Source: Streptococcus suis YS56 (lineage in GTDB: Bacteria > Bacillota > Bacilli > Lactobacillales > Streptococcaceae). From it: a DNA stretch of 57,019 nt. The DNA lies in contig NZ_ALMY01000010.1 of the NCBI RefSeq assembly GCF_000440115.1, positions 1-57,019 on the forward strand, written 5' to 3'. The notes beneath the pieces were generated by a model. That model was not told the DNA's origin, made no database searches, and saw nothing but the letters and a program-made list of their open reading frames with translations. Each line of letters opens with the position of its first letter. Position 1 is the first letter of the stretch. Shown piece after piece: positions 15,594 through 23,974 of this stretch. Both the position numbers and the translations under genes were made by a program.

Positions 15594-15619
15594 AAAAAAG
15601 CCAGAACAGCTGTCCTGAC
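15594..15619 (-). terminator. Leftward terminator (repeat family member 2)
   Basis: Identical to the copy at 11574-11599 over the AAAAAAG and 20-base palindromic parts. It lies about 55 nt beyond the stop of the hypothetical gene at 15673. Confidence 0.7.
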
Positions 15620-15672
15620 TTAGTCTGTTATATCAACATTTTTTATGCGAGGAACTAGAAACCTCTGGAGCT

Positions 15673-16068
15673 TTACTCTTCAAACTCATCTAACCCATCG
15701 AAGGCTCCGCTTGCCTTCAACTGCTCCAAATCTTCTAAGGACAGACTGGCATCCGACCTATCAACTGCCCGTGTGACTTCTTCATAGTAGCGACGAGCCA
15801 TCTTTTCAATAAAATCACGAGGATAAGGGTAACGATTGGTCGCAACCCACTCTTCCAACCAAGTTGTCAACTCATTAAGAGGTTTGTCCTGTTGGAAGAG
15901 AAAATACTGCATGATGTCGCTAGTCTGCTCATCATCCAAACCCAGATGATACACATACCAGCTGATTGGGGCAAATTGCGGATTTTGCCTTTCTAGTTCA
16001 GCATATATATCCAAAACCAATTGCTCCAATTGAAACAGTTTCACACGCAGGTCCTGATTATGTTGCAT
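15673..16068 (-). CDS. Hypothetical acidic protein
   Basis: This 131-residue soluble, acidic protein is mostly helical by appearance and ends in DGLDEFEE. I do not recognise a family. No signal peptide, membrane span or catalytic motif is visible. It stands alone between two leftward terminators (15594-15619 and 16178-16203), so it is probably its own transcription unit. The ATG at 16068 is the only good start. Codon use looks like that of the neighbours. Confidence 0.65.
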   Translation of the reverse strand: MQHNQDLRVKLFQLEQLVLDIYAELERQNPQFAPISWYVYHLGLDDEQTSDIMQYFLFQQDKPLNELTTWLEEWVATNRYPYPRDFIEKMARRYYEEVTRAVDRSDASLSLEDLEQLKASGAFDGLDEFEE

Positions 16069-16177
16069 AGCCAGTCATCTCCCATTCTTTATGTTTATCT
16101 TTCATCAGTATAGCCTATGTACATCAAAAACAACAAGATATTTTCAAAAGACATCTCCAATCGTTCGTTTTTTGACC

Positions 16178-16203
16178 AAAAAAGCCAGAACAACTGTCCT
16201 GAC
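16178..16203 (-). terminator. Terminator of mutS (repeat family member 3)
   Basis: Same sequence as 11574-11599 with one base change in the centre (CAACTG for CAGCTG). It lies 11 nt beyond the mutS stop, facing left. Confidence 0.7.
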
Positions 16204-16213
16204 TTTCATTGCC

Positions 16214-18754
16214 TTATATTTTTTTCTTCAATTCTGCCACCCTCATCATGACTTCCATCGGGGTCATATTGTAGATGTCTAGTTTTTCCAGTTCATCGAG
16301 GACTGGGTGAGAAGGCGTGTCTGCGAAGAGGTCAAGTTGACCTGACGGCTCTTCCACAACTGTCGGAACTGGGTGAGTTGGTGCAGTAGGGGCTTGGTTT
16401 TCAAGCGTCTGCAAAATCCTGTCCGCCCGCTCCAATAACTCCTCTGGCATTCCAGCAATCTTAGCCACGTGAATCCCGTAGGACTTGTCAGCTGGGCCTT
16501 GTGCAATCTTGTGGAGGAAGGTGACTTGGCCGTCCTTCTCCAAGGTTGATACATGGACATTCTCTAAGTGTTCCAAGGTCTGGCTAAGGTCTGTCAACTC
16601 ATGGTAGTGGGTAGCAAAGAGAGTCTTGGCACCAATCTTGTCGTGGATGTACTCGATGATAGACTGGGCCAGGGCCATACCGTCATAGGTAGCCGTTCCC
16701 CGTCCAAGCTCGTCAAAGAGGATGAGCGACCGATCTGTCGCCAGACGGACCGCCTTATTGGCCTCCATCATCTCCACCATAAAGGTCGATTGACCACTAA
16801 CCAAGTCGTCTGCCGCCCCAATACGGGTGAAAATAGCATCGAAAATCGGCAATTCAGCCTGATCAGCAGGCACATAAGAACCCATCTGCGCCATGATGAC
16901 GATAACCGCCAACTGCCGCATATAGGTAGACTTACCACTCATGTTTGGACCAGTAATCAATTGCATATGCGTATCGGTATTCAAGTGAATAGAGTTGGGA
17001 ATGTAGGTCTGCTTGCCCATGACCTTCTCCACCACTGCATGACGTCCACGGTCAATGGTCAGTTCTCTTTGATCTGTGAAGCGTGGACAAACCAAATGTT
17101 GCTGCTCCGCCACAACTGCAAAGGCCTGCAAAACATCGATGGTTGCAATGGTCCGAGCCAACTTCTGCAAGCGACCGATATACTTCTCAACCTCTTGGCG
17201 AATCCGCATGAAAATCTCATACTCTAGGTTAGCCGATTTATCACGCGCCTCCAACATCTGCCCTTCAATCTTAGCCAACTCCTCCGTACCATAGCGCTCC
17301 GAGTTTTTCAAGGTCGCCTTACGGAAAAAATGGTCCGGCACATTGCCCAGATTGGAATTGGTCACATGGAAATAGTAGCCGTCTTTTTTGTTGTAATCAA
17401 TCTTAAGATTGTTGATACCAGACGCTTCACGCTCCTTGGCCTCAATCTCTGCAATCCAACCCGCACCCTCACGCATGACCAGGCGGTACTGGTCCAAGGT
17501 TTCATCAAAGCCCGTGCGGATGATATTGCCGTCTGTAATAGCCCCTTGGGCTTCTGGGTCAATAGCAGAGCTGATGAGAGCGTGCAGTTCTGGGATTGGG
17601 TCCAATCCAGCTACCAGATTGCCTAGAGCAGGCTCATTGATTTGTAGCAAGATATTCTTGATTGCTGGGATATTTCCCAGAGTCTGGGAGAGCTGCAAGA
17701 GATCCTTGGGCATGGTTTTTCCAAAAGACACCCGACTGGCCAAGCGTTCGATGTCATAGACACCTTTTAAAGCCTCGACCAAGTCACTCCGTTCAAAGAA
17801 GTAATCCAGAAAAACCTGAACGACAGCCTGACGACTCTCAATCCGCTTGAGGTCAATCAAGGGCCTGTCAATCCAAGCCCGCAAGAGCCGCATCCCCATA
17901 GCTGTCTTGGTTTCGTCCAGCAACCAATACAAGCTGCCATGCTTCTTGCCAGTTCGACCATTTTCCAGCAGGTCCAAACTGGATTTGGTTGCATAGTCCA
18001 TTTGCAGATAGTCCTTGATTTCATAATGGACCACCTTCTGTAAGTGGCTCAAGTCCCGCATCTGTGTCCGGTGCAGGTAGCTGAGGAGTTTGCCCGCCGC
18101 AGCCTTTTCCAAATCCGTCAGCGAGTTATCAATCAGCTGAACATCCTCCGTCACCTCATCTTCAAAAGACAGCAACAAGTTCATCTGATTGGAGAAGACC
18201 TGCTCTTCTTCCTCAGAAAGAGCGTAACCAATGACCAATTCACGCGCTCGTAAGTTCCTGATTTCACTACAAAGACTGGTAAAATCATCCAAACTAGTTA
18301 CAAAAAATTGCCCTGTTGACACATCCATGTAGGAAAGGGCATATTGCACACCCTGACGGTCAATAGTGACCAGGTAGTTGCTATCGGCTCCCATTTTGGT
18401 GGAATCCATGACTGTTCCCGGTGTGATAACCTGCACCACTTCCCGCTTGACCACACCGACCGCTTGTTTTGGATCCTCCATTTGCTCAGCAATCGCCACC
18501 TTATGCCCCAGCTCAACTAATGTATCAATGTACTGCTGGGCTGCATGATAGGGAACGCCTGCCATGGGAATGGGATTTTCCGCATTTTTGTTCCGACTGG
18601 TCAGAGATAATTCCAAAATCTGCGCAGCTTCGACCGCATCTTCATAAAATAATTCATAAAAGTCACCCATACGAAACAGCAAAAAAGCATCTGGATAGTT
18701 TGCTTTAATATCCAGATACTGCTGCATGCCTGGAGAAATTTTTTCTGTTGCCAT
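16214..18754 (-). CDS. mutS: DNA mismatch repair protein MutS
   Basis: An 846-residue protein with full-length MutS domains: the mismatch-recognition domain with the F-x-E motif (MGDFYELF), the lever/clamp region, and the ATPase with Walker [10 protein letters not shown] and Walker B '[16 protein letters not shown]'. Last comes a C-terminal dimerisation helix. MutS binds mispaired bases and recruits MutL after replication. It is 14 bp downstream of argR on the same strand; argR-mutS is a common streptococcal pair, so the two probably share a transcript. A terminator follows. Confidence 0.97.
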   Translation of the reverse strand: MATEKISPGMQQYLDIKANYPDAFLLFRMGDFYELFYEDAVEAAQILELSLTSRNKNAENPIPMAGVPYHAAQQYIDTLVELGHKVAIAEQMEDPKQAVGVVKREVVQVITPGTVMDSTKMGADSNYLVTIDRQGVQYALSYMDVSTGQFFVTSLDDFTSLCSEIRNLRARELVIGYALSEEEEQVFSNQMNLLLSFEDEVTEDVQLIDNSLTDLEKAAAGKLLSYLHRTQMRDLSHLQKVVHYEIKDYLQMDYATKSSLDLLENGRTGKKHGSLYWLLDETKTAMGMRLLRAWIDRPLIDLKRIESRQAVVQVFLDYFFERSDLVEALKGVYDIERLASRVSFGKTMPKDLLQLSQTLGNIPAIKNILLQINEPALGNLVAGLDPIPELHALISSAIDPEAQGAITDGNIIRTGFDETLDQYRLVMREGAGWIAEIEAKEREASGINNLKIDYNKKDGYYFHVTNSNLGNVPDHFFRKATLKNSERYGTEELAKIEGQMLEARDKSANLEYEIFMRIRQEVEKYIGRLQKLARTIATIDVLQAFAVVAEQQHLVCPRFTDQRELTIDRGRHAVVEKVMGKQTYIPNSIHLNTDTHMQLITGPNMSGKSTYMRQLAVIVIMAQMGSYVPADQAELPIFDAIFTRIGAADDLVSGQSTFMVEMMEANKAVRLATDRSLILFDELGRGTATYDGMALAQSIIEYIHDKIGAKTLFATHYHELTDLSQTLEHLENVHVSTLEKDGQVTFLHKIAQGPADKSYGIHVAKIAGMPEELLERADRILQTLENQAPTAPTHPVPTVVEEPSGQLDLFADTPSHPVLDELEKLDIYNMTPMEVMMRVAELKKKI

Positions 18755-18768
18755 TCTTTCTCTCTATT

Positions 18769-19212
18769 CTAATTCAAGTAATAATTTATTTCAGCCTCAA
18801 CCTGTTTGGCGGCCTCCTCATCTCGACAGATAACCAACAAGGTATCTGCACCTGCCAAGGTTCCTAAAATCGACTTTGGCTTCTCAGCATCGATAATATT
18901 GGCCATCAAAGCAGCTTCCCCAAGGTCCGAATGAAGAACTAGGATAAAACTAGCTCTGTCGACTTTATATGCATATTGTGCCAATAGTTGGATAAAGTTA
19001 ACTCCGTCTTCCTCCACTGCCAAAGAATAAAAGGAATGCCCATTTTCATGAATTTTTATCACGCCTAATTCACGCAAGTCCCGTGACAATGTGGTCTGGG
19101 TCACCACTACTCCTTGAGCCTCTAATGCCTGCTGAATATCTGTTTGACGTCCAATCTTTTCCTGACGAATCATGGCCCGAATCAAATCATGTCGTCCTGT
19201 TTTATTCATCAT
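18769..19212 (-). CDS. argR: Arginine repressor ArgR
   Basis: A 147-residue protein. The N-terminal winged helix (about residues 1-70, 'TQTTLSRDLRELGVIKI') is followed by a hexamerisation/arginine-binding core ending in 'GADTLLVICRDEEAAKQV', the typical ArgR signature. ArgR senses arginine and controls arginine biosynthesis or catabolism genes. It is divergent from argS with a 103-bp gap and precedes mutS. Several streptococci have more than one ArgR/AhrC paralogue, so this may be one of a set. Confidence 0.94.
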   Translation of the reverse strand: MMNKTGRHDLIRAMIRQEKIGRQTDIQQALEAQGVVVTQTTLSRDLRELGVIKIHENGHSFYSLAVEEDGVNFIQLLAQYAYKVDRASFILVLHSDLGEAALMANIIDAEKPKSILGTLAGADTLLVICRDEEAAKQVEAEINYYLN

Positions 19213-19315
19213 TTTACCTCAGAATGTATATTTATAGAAATATTATAACACTTTTCCCCGCTATTAGCCTAGAAATGTGATAAAATAGAATCAATAACGT
19301 TGGAGGAAATCCTAT
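19213..19315. promoter_or_regulatory. argR/argS divergent promoter region
   Basis: A minus-strand TATAAT (19242-19247) serves argR. The AT-rich AATGTATATTTATA nearby (about 19223-19236) weakly resembles an ARG box and would overlap the argR start. TGTGATAAAATAG before argS contains a probable extended -10. No T-box leader is visible before argS. Confidence 0.4.
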
Positions 19316-21004
19316 ATGAATCAAAAACAAATGATTGCAGAAAAATTGGCTGCCATCCTTCCGAGTTTGGAAGTGGAAGCTATCTACAATCTGCTAGAAA
19401 AACCAAAATCATCAGAAATGGGCGATATTGCCTTCCCTGCCTTCTCACTTGCTAAAGTGGAACGCAAGGCTCCACAGGCTATCGCAGCAGATATCGTTGA
19501 AAAACTCGATACAACTGGCTTTGAAAAAGTTGTTGCAACGGGCCCTTATGTCAACTTCTTCTTGGACAAGGCTGCAATCTCCCACCAAGTCTTGACAGAT
19601 GTTATTACTGAAAAAGACCAATACGGTCAACTCAACATTGGTCAAGGACGCAATGTAACCATCGACATGTCTAGCCCAAACATTGCTAAACCATTCTCAG
19701 TTGGCCATTTGCGCTCAACCGTTATCGGTGATGCCCTTGCTAACATCCACGAAAAGCTTGGCTACAAGCCAATCCGCATCAACCACTTGGGTGACTGGGG
19801 TAAACAATTTGGTATGTTGATTGTTGCCTACAAACTTTGGGGTGACAAGGCTGCGGTCGAAGCAGATCCTATTTCAGAATTGCTCAAGCTCTACGTCCGT
19901 ATCAATGCCGAAGCGGAAGAAAAACCTGAGTTGGACGAAGAAGCACGCCAATGGTTCAAAAAATTGGAAGATGGCGATCCAGAAGCACACGAGCTATGGC
20001 AATGGTTCCGTGATGAAAGCTTGGTCGAATTCAACCGCATCTACGACAAACTCGGCGTAACATTCGACAGCTATAATGGCGAAGCCTTCTACAACGATAA
20101 GATGGACGAAGGTATCCAAATCTTAGAAGAAAAAGGACTTCTTCAAGAGTCTAAAGGTGCCAAAATCGTTGACCTTGAAAGCTACAATCTGCCACCAGCC
20201 CTCATCATGAAAACAGACGGTGCAACACTTTACATCACACGTGATATGGCAACAGCTATGTACCGCAAACGCACTTACGACTTTGTGAAAAGCATCTATG
20301 TCGTTGGCCAGGAGCAAATCAACCACTTCAAACAGCTCAAGGCTGTCTTGAAAGAAATGGATTTCGACTGGAGCGACGATATGACCCATATCACCTTCGG
20401 TCTGGTTACCAAGGACAAGAAAAAGCTATCCACTCGTAAAGGAAATATCATCCTGCTCGAGCCAACTCTAGATGAAGCTATTTCACGTGCCCTTACTCAA
20501 ATCGAAGCTAAAAACCCTGACCTTGAAAACAAGGAAGAAGTGGCACACGCAGTTGGTGTCGGCGCTGTTAAGTTCTACGACCTCAAAACCGACCGTGACA
20601 ACGGCTACGACTTCGACCTAGAAGCTATGGTTTCCTTCGAAGGCGAAACAGGTCCTTATGTACAATACGCATACGCCCGCATCCAGTCTATCCTGCGCAA
20701 AGCCAACTTTGTACCAAGCGCAGAAAATGACTACAAACTGGCTGATGCAGAAAGCTGGGACATCATCAAGCACATCCAAAACTTCTCAAACGTTGTAGAA
20801 CGTGCTGGTGATAAATTTGACCCATCCCTCATTGCTAAATATGCTATCAACCTAGCTCAAGCCTTCAACAAGTACTACGCACACACGCGTATCTTGGATG
20901 AAAGCCCAGAGCGTGACAGCCGTTTGGCTCTTGCCTACACAACTGGTGTCGTCCTCAAAGAAGCTCTACGTCTTCTCGGCGTAAAAGCACCAGAAAAAAT
21001 GTAA
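19316..21004 (+). CDS. argS: Arginyl-tRNA synthetase
   Basis: This 562-residue class I synthetase has the N-terminal Add-1 domain, the HIGH-type motif in '[11 protein letters not shown]' and the variant KMSKS-like loop [10 protein letters not shown]-terminal DALR anticodon-binding domain ('[23 protein letters not shown]') completes it. It charges tRNA-Arg with arginine. The ATG at 19316 follows a GGAGG site. Codon use is strongly biased, as expected for a highly expressed gene. A terminator lies directly downstream. Confidence 0.97.
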   Translation: MNQKQMIAEKLAAILPSLEVEAIYNLLEKPKSSEMGDIAFPAFSLAKVERKAPQAIAADIVEKLDTTGFEKVVATGPYVNFFLDKAAISHQVLTDVITEKDQYGQLNIGQGRNVTIDMSSPNIAKPFSVGHLRSTVIGDALANIHEKLGYKPIRINHLGDWGKQFGMLIVAYKLWGDKAAVEADPISELLKLYVRINAEAEEKPELDEEARQWFKKLEDGDPEAHELWQWFRDESLVEFNRIYDKLGVTFDSYNGEAFYNDKMDEGIQILEEKGLLQESKGAKIVDLESYNLPPALIMKTDGATLYITRDMATAMYRKRTYDFVKSIYVVGQEQINHFKQLKAVLKEMDFDWSDDMTHITFGLVTKDKKKLSTRKGNIILLEPTLDEAISRALTQIEAKNPDLENKEEVAHAVGVGAVKFYDLKTDRDNGYDFDLEAMVSFEGETGPYVQYAYARIQSILRKANFVPSAENDYKLADAESWDIIKHIQNFSNVVERAGDKFDPSLIAKYAINLAQAFNKYYAHTRILDESPERDSRLALAYTTGVVLKEALRLLGVKAPEKM

Positions 21005-21013
21005 TTACATCCT

Positions 21014-21043
21014 ATCCTCAATCTTACTGGTTGAGGATTTTTC
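21014..21043 (+). terminator. Terminator of argS
   Basis: Perfect 8-bp stem ATCCTCAA/TTGAGGAT (21014-21021 and 21031-21038) followed by TTTTT. Confidence 0.85.
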
Positions 21044-21131
21044 GTTGCCAGCAACCAATAAATTTCAGTAAACGACTAAAAAATTTCAAAAAATATCAGA
21101 CAAGTGCGAATAGATTTAGCGAGGGGGAATA

Positions 21132-21292
21132 AGAACCTGTATTCACAGTTCAGTACTTCCACTTAAAGCTAGTTTTTCAGCTACTCATCATTCGTTTTTT
21201 TCAAAATACAGTCAGTATTCTCTCAAAAACTTCCTTGATGAGCGAAAAATGGTCTCTTATCTAAAAGTACTTTACTAGTGAATACAGGTTCT
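21132..21292. repeat. MITE-like element, copy 1
   Basis: A 161-bp element bounded by perfect 15-bp terminal inverted repeats (AGAACCTGTATTCAC at 21132-21146, GTGAATACAGGTTCT at 21278-21292). It is homologous to 36709-36843. Both copies share a near-identical core (TTTTTTCAAAATACAGTC then GTATTC), which itself contains the small palindrome AATAC-AGTC-GTATT. It contains no ORF. It lies between the argS terminator and the CHAP-domain gene and may carry that gene's promoter. Confidence 0.75.
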
Positions 21293-21327
21293 AAGACCTC
21301 TACAAAACATTTTTTAAAGGAGTCTGA

Positions 21328-22767
21328 ATGACACAAAGAACACTGACAACAAATCAACCACGTTTTTCTATCCGCACCTATTCACTCGGCGCCGCCTCTG
21401 TTTTACTTGCCTACGCTTGTCTAACAGCTGGCCCAGTGGCTACTGCCAATACGACAACCGGTACAGCTATAACCCCGTCTTCCACCCAAACAAGGACGAC
21501 TAGCTCGACTGGTCAGGACATAAAAACACAAGTCAGTCAATCTACTAGCAATCAGTCTAGTACAAACCAAACAAGTACTACGACTTCCATTCAATCCACC
21601 CCATCAAGCTATCAAGAAAAGAACCCTGCAGGCACAACTACATCGTCTACACAAGTAACCACTCCATCTTCTAGTCCAGCTACTCCAGCAAGCTCTCAAC
21701 AAACGACATCTGCTTCTCAGGAAAGTCAAAGCCAGACTAAGCAAACAAAAACCAACCAAAACCAGACTAATACTTCATCAGCAAGTAGCTCTGCTATTTC
21801 CCAAAAAAATACAAGCCAAAGTCAGACGCGTAACAGCCAAAGCCCTACAACAAATCAAGCAAGGACCGCAACTGTTCAAAATTCTAGTACACGTTCTACA
21901 ACAACCGGCTCAATTTCACAAGGTGACGACTATCCCTATAAAACAGGTTGGCAAATCGACCCTTGGGGGCTCTATACACGTCAGTGTACTTCATTCGTAG
22001 CTTATCGTCTCAGTTCCGTAAACGGCTTTACACTACCTCGTGCTTATGGTAATGCCGATGTTTGGGGAACGAGGGCTCAAAGCGAAGGTTATCGAGTTGA
22101 TATGAATCCTGCCTTAGGATCCGTTGCTTGGTGGAATACCATGCACGTTGCTTGGGTAACTGCAATTGATGGCGACCGTGTTGAAATTGAAGAATATAAT
22201 TACAACTATTCAGAAAGTTACCACAGACGATGGATTTCTAAAAATTCTGTCAGCGGCTACATTCATTTCAAAGACCTATCTAGCTCGTCCATTACCCAAA
22301 CAAAGCCAACCACTTCTAATTCCTCTAGCTTAGCTTCAAGCGGAACTTATACCTTCACTCAACAAGCACCTATTAAAAATGAAGCCAAACAATCCAGCTC
22401 GACTATCGATTACTACTACTCTGGAGAGACAGTTCGCTATGATAAAGTACTGACAGCAGATGGATATCAGTGGATTAGCTATCTTAGTTATTCAGGGGCT
22501 CGTCGTTATATTCCTATCAAGCAAATAACACCAACTCAAGTAGCACAGCCATCTACTCAAGCTAACAATCAGCTTCCTGCATCAGGTACTTACACCTTCC
22601 GTAGTAGAGCTAGTATCCGTAATCAACCAAGCCTATCCTCTGCCGAGGTTGCTTACTATAACGCTGGCTCATCTGTCCGCTATGACCGCATTGTCACTGC
22701 CGAAGGACGTCAATGGATCAGTTATGTCAGCTTTTCTGGGGCCCGTCGCTACATTGCTATTCCATAA
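21328..22767 (+). CDS. Secreted CHAP-domain cell-wall hydrolase with two SH3b repeats
   Basis: A 479-residue exported protein. The N-terminus has a YSIRK-like motif (FSIRTYSLGAASVLL) and a signal peptide ending near residues 38-40. A Ser/Thr/Gln-rich linker of about 155 residues follows. The CHAP amidase/endopeptidase domain (about 199-320) has Cys220 in RQCTSF and His273 in MHVAWV. Two similar SH3b modules (about 338-398 and 418-479) both carry 'QWISY.S.SGARRYI'. It should cleave peptidoglycan at the cell surface. No LPxTG anchor is seen. The ATG follows AAAGGAG. Confidence 0.9.
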   Translation: MTQRTLTTNQPRFSIRTYSLGAASVLLAYACLTAGPVATANTTTGTAITPSSTQTRTTSSTGQDIKTQVSQSTSNQSSTNQTSTTTSIQSTPSSYQEKNPAGTTTSSTQVTTPSSSPATPASSQQTTSASQESQSQTKQTKTNQNQTNTSSASSSAISQKNTSQSQTRNSQSPTTNQARTATVQNSSTRSTTTGSISQGDDYPYKTGWQIDPWGLYTRQCTSFVAYRLSSVNGFTLPRAYGNADVWGTRAQSEGYRVDMNPALGSVAWWNTMHVAWVTAIDGDRVEIEEYNYNYSESYHRRWISKNSVSGYIHFKDLSSSSITQTKPTTSNSSSLASSGTYTFTQQAPIKNEAKQSSSTIDYYYSGETVRYDKVLTADGYQWISYLSYSGARRYIPIKQITPTQVAQPSTQANNQLPASGTYTFRSRASIRNQPSLSSAEVAYYNAGSSVRYDRIVTAEGRQWISYVSFSGARRYIAIP

Positions 22768-22775
22768 AAACAAAG

Positions 22776-22810
22776 AAACTGCAGGGTCACTATGAACCGT
22801 GCAGTTTTTT
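22776..22810. terminator. Terminator between convergent genes
   Basis: Outer stem AAACTGCA/TGCAGTTT (22776-22783 and 22800-22807) plus partial inner pairing, followed by T run. An A-rich left flank allows use by the leftward membrane protein gene too. Confidence 0.7.
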
Positions 22811-22816
22811 AGATGA

Positions 22817-23338
22817 TTAAATATCTGTGGAATTAATAGCAGTACTTGGCTGTTCCTTTGGCTTACGTAAATGGAAGAACACCGTCACACCAAAATAAAT
22901 AGCAAATAAGACAATATTGATGATGTAGCCCCCTAACATAGTTGCTGCTGTCACATCACGAAAGGCTGCATCTGAGTAGAGTTGAGCAACACCTTTACCT
23001 GCTAGGTAGTTATAGGTGTTCAGTAGCAAGGTTGAAAATAGATAGCCAATGTAAAGATAGGAGGCCAGCTCATTTTTCTTCATGAATAGGAAAACAATGA
23101 CCGCAATCAGTAGACCAAACATGACTATAGCTGCTATCTTCTGAATCATGCTAGTCTGGAGATTGGCTGTTTCGCGCGAAACAAGAATATACTCTTCCAC
23201 ATTAATCCCTGCAGCTCCCTGCATAGCCGAACGAACCTGCTCCTCGTTAAAGATCGAAACAAAGGCACTGAATAGCCTCAAGATACTGGCAATACTAGAT
23301 AGTATCACAAAAATATACAAATGAATTGGTCTTTTCAT
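22817..23338 (-). CDS. Four-span membrane protein, unknown function
   Basis: A 173-residue protein with four membrane segments (about residues 5-27, 65-87, 92-112, 130-152) and a short polar tail. The frame is open up to 23479, but AGGAGGTTTCTAT directly precedes the ATG at 23338 (MKRPIHLYIFVIL), which I take as the start. I do not recognise a family with certainty. It is divergent from the small membrane genes at 23466. Confidence 0.7.
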   Translation of the reverse strand: MKRPIHLYIFVILSSIASILRLFSAFVSIFNEEQVRSAMQGAAGINVEEYILVSRETANLQTSMIQKIAAIVMFGLLIAVIVFLFMKKNELASYLYIGYLFSTLLLNTYNYLAGKGVAQLYSDAAFRDVTAATMLGGYIINIVLFAIYFGVTVFFHLRKPKEQPSTAINSTDI

Positions 23339-23465
23339 ATAGAAACCTCCTAATTTTAGTTTAATTCTACTCCAAAAACCATGCTTTGTCAATGTGAATC
23401 TGTGAACAAGTTGAAAAAAATATATTAAAATGCTATGATAAAAAAAATGGTAAGGAGGAACAGTG

Positions 23466-23681
23466 ATGAAACATTTCAAAAAATACTACTGGCTATACTT
23501 TTATCTCTACCTACTCTTTTATCAATTTGCGAAATTACTCTTCCCTGACCTCACTAATATTTTGGCTGCTATCGGTTTCTGGAGCTTTGTTGCCGCCCTG
23601 CTCTATACCATCTACTACTGGATTAGCTACTGGCTCTATGTCCGTAAGCAGAAAAATAAAGGAGTTGAACATGATGAATGA
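23466..23681 (+). CDS. Small aromatic-rich membrane protein
   Basis: A 71-residue protein with two hydrophobic helices (about 10-30 and 35-58) very rich in Tyr, Phe and Trp, a basic stretch YVRKQKNK and an acidic end. AAGGAGG lies seven bases before the ATG at 23466. Its 3' end overlaps the next small ORF by 11 nt. No family recognised. Confidence 0.65.
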   Translation: MKHFKKYYWLYFYLYLLFYQFAKLLFPDLTNILAAIGFWSFVAALLYTIYYWISYWLYVRKQKNKGVEHDE

Positions 23682-23796
23682 TCTCTTACAATTACTAGCC
23701 ATTATCATCTTCACAGCCTTGAGTACCTACGCCATGTCTGACTGGGGAAAATACTGGAGACAAGAGGATGATGGTGTTAATGACGATAAGTATTAA
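23671..23796 (+). CDS. Single-span micro-protein (41 aa)
   Basis: A 41-codon ORF, MMNDLLQLLAIIIFTALSTY then a polar, acidic tail (WRQEDDGVNDDKY): one membrane helix with the tail probably cytoplasmic. An AAAGGAG site lies inside the preceding gene's end. The 11-nt overlap suggests translational coupling with the 71-residue membrane protein. A terminator follows at 23864. The function is unknown. Confidence 0.6.
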   Translation: MMNDLLQLLAIIIFTALSTYAMSDWGKYWRQEDDGVNDDKY

Positions 23797-23863
23797 TGTT
23801 ATATTAGCAACTTCTTTAAAACAAAAAAATCAGTCGGTCATACTTACGAAAGAAGAATTCAAC

Positions 23864-23903
23864 TCTTAGAAACACTTAGATTTCCTTGTTTCTAAGATTT
23901 TTT
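23864..23903 (+). terminator. Terminator of the small membrane operon
   Basis: 11-bp stem TCTTAGAAACA/TGTTTCTAAGA (23864-23874 and 23887-23897) followed by TTTTTTC. Confidence 0.8.
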
Positions 23904-23918
23904 CTTGCCTTCTTAATG

Positions 23919-23964
23919 AAAAAAGATTGAAGAAATAAGTCCAAAATTGACTACTTCTTCAATC
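23919..23964 (-). terminator. Terminator of malQ
   Basis: Minus strand: 10-bp stem GATTGAAGAA/TTCTTCAATC (arms 23925-23934 and 23955-23964) followed by TTTTTTC. It ends the transcript directly after malQ, with no malP gene in between. Confidence 0.8.
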
Positions 23965-23974
23965 GGCTACCAGC

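Noticed and set aside
16568..17227. 219-codon plus-strand frame opposite mutS
   Set aside because: Lies entirely within mutS on the other strand; composition follows mutS codon bias.
19213..19315. T-box riboswitch before argS (and likewise before aspS at 36625-36708)
   Set aside because: The gaps are too short and lack the conserved T-box sequence and an antiterminator.
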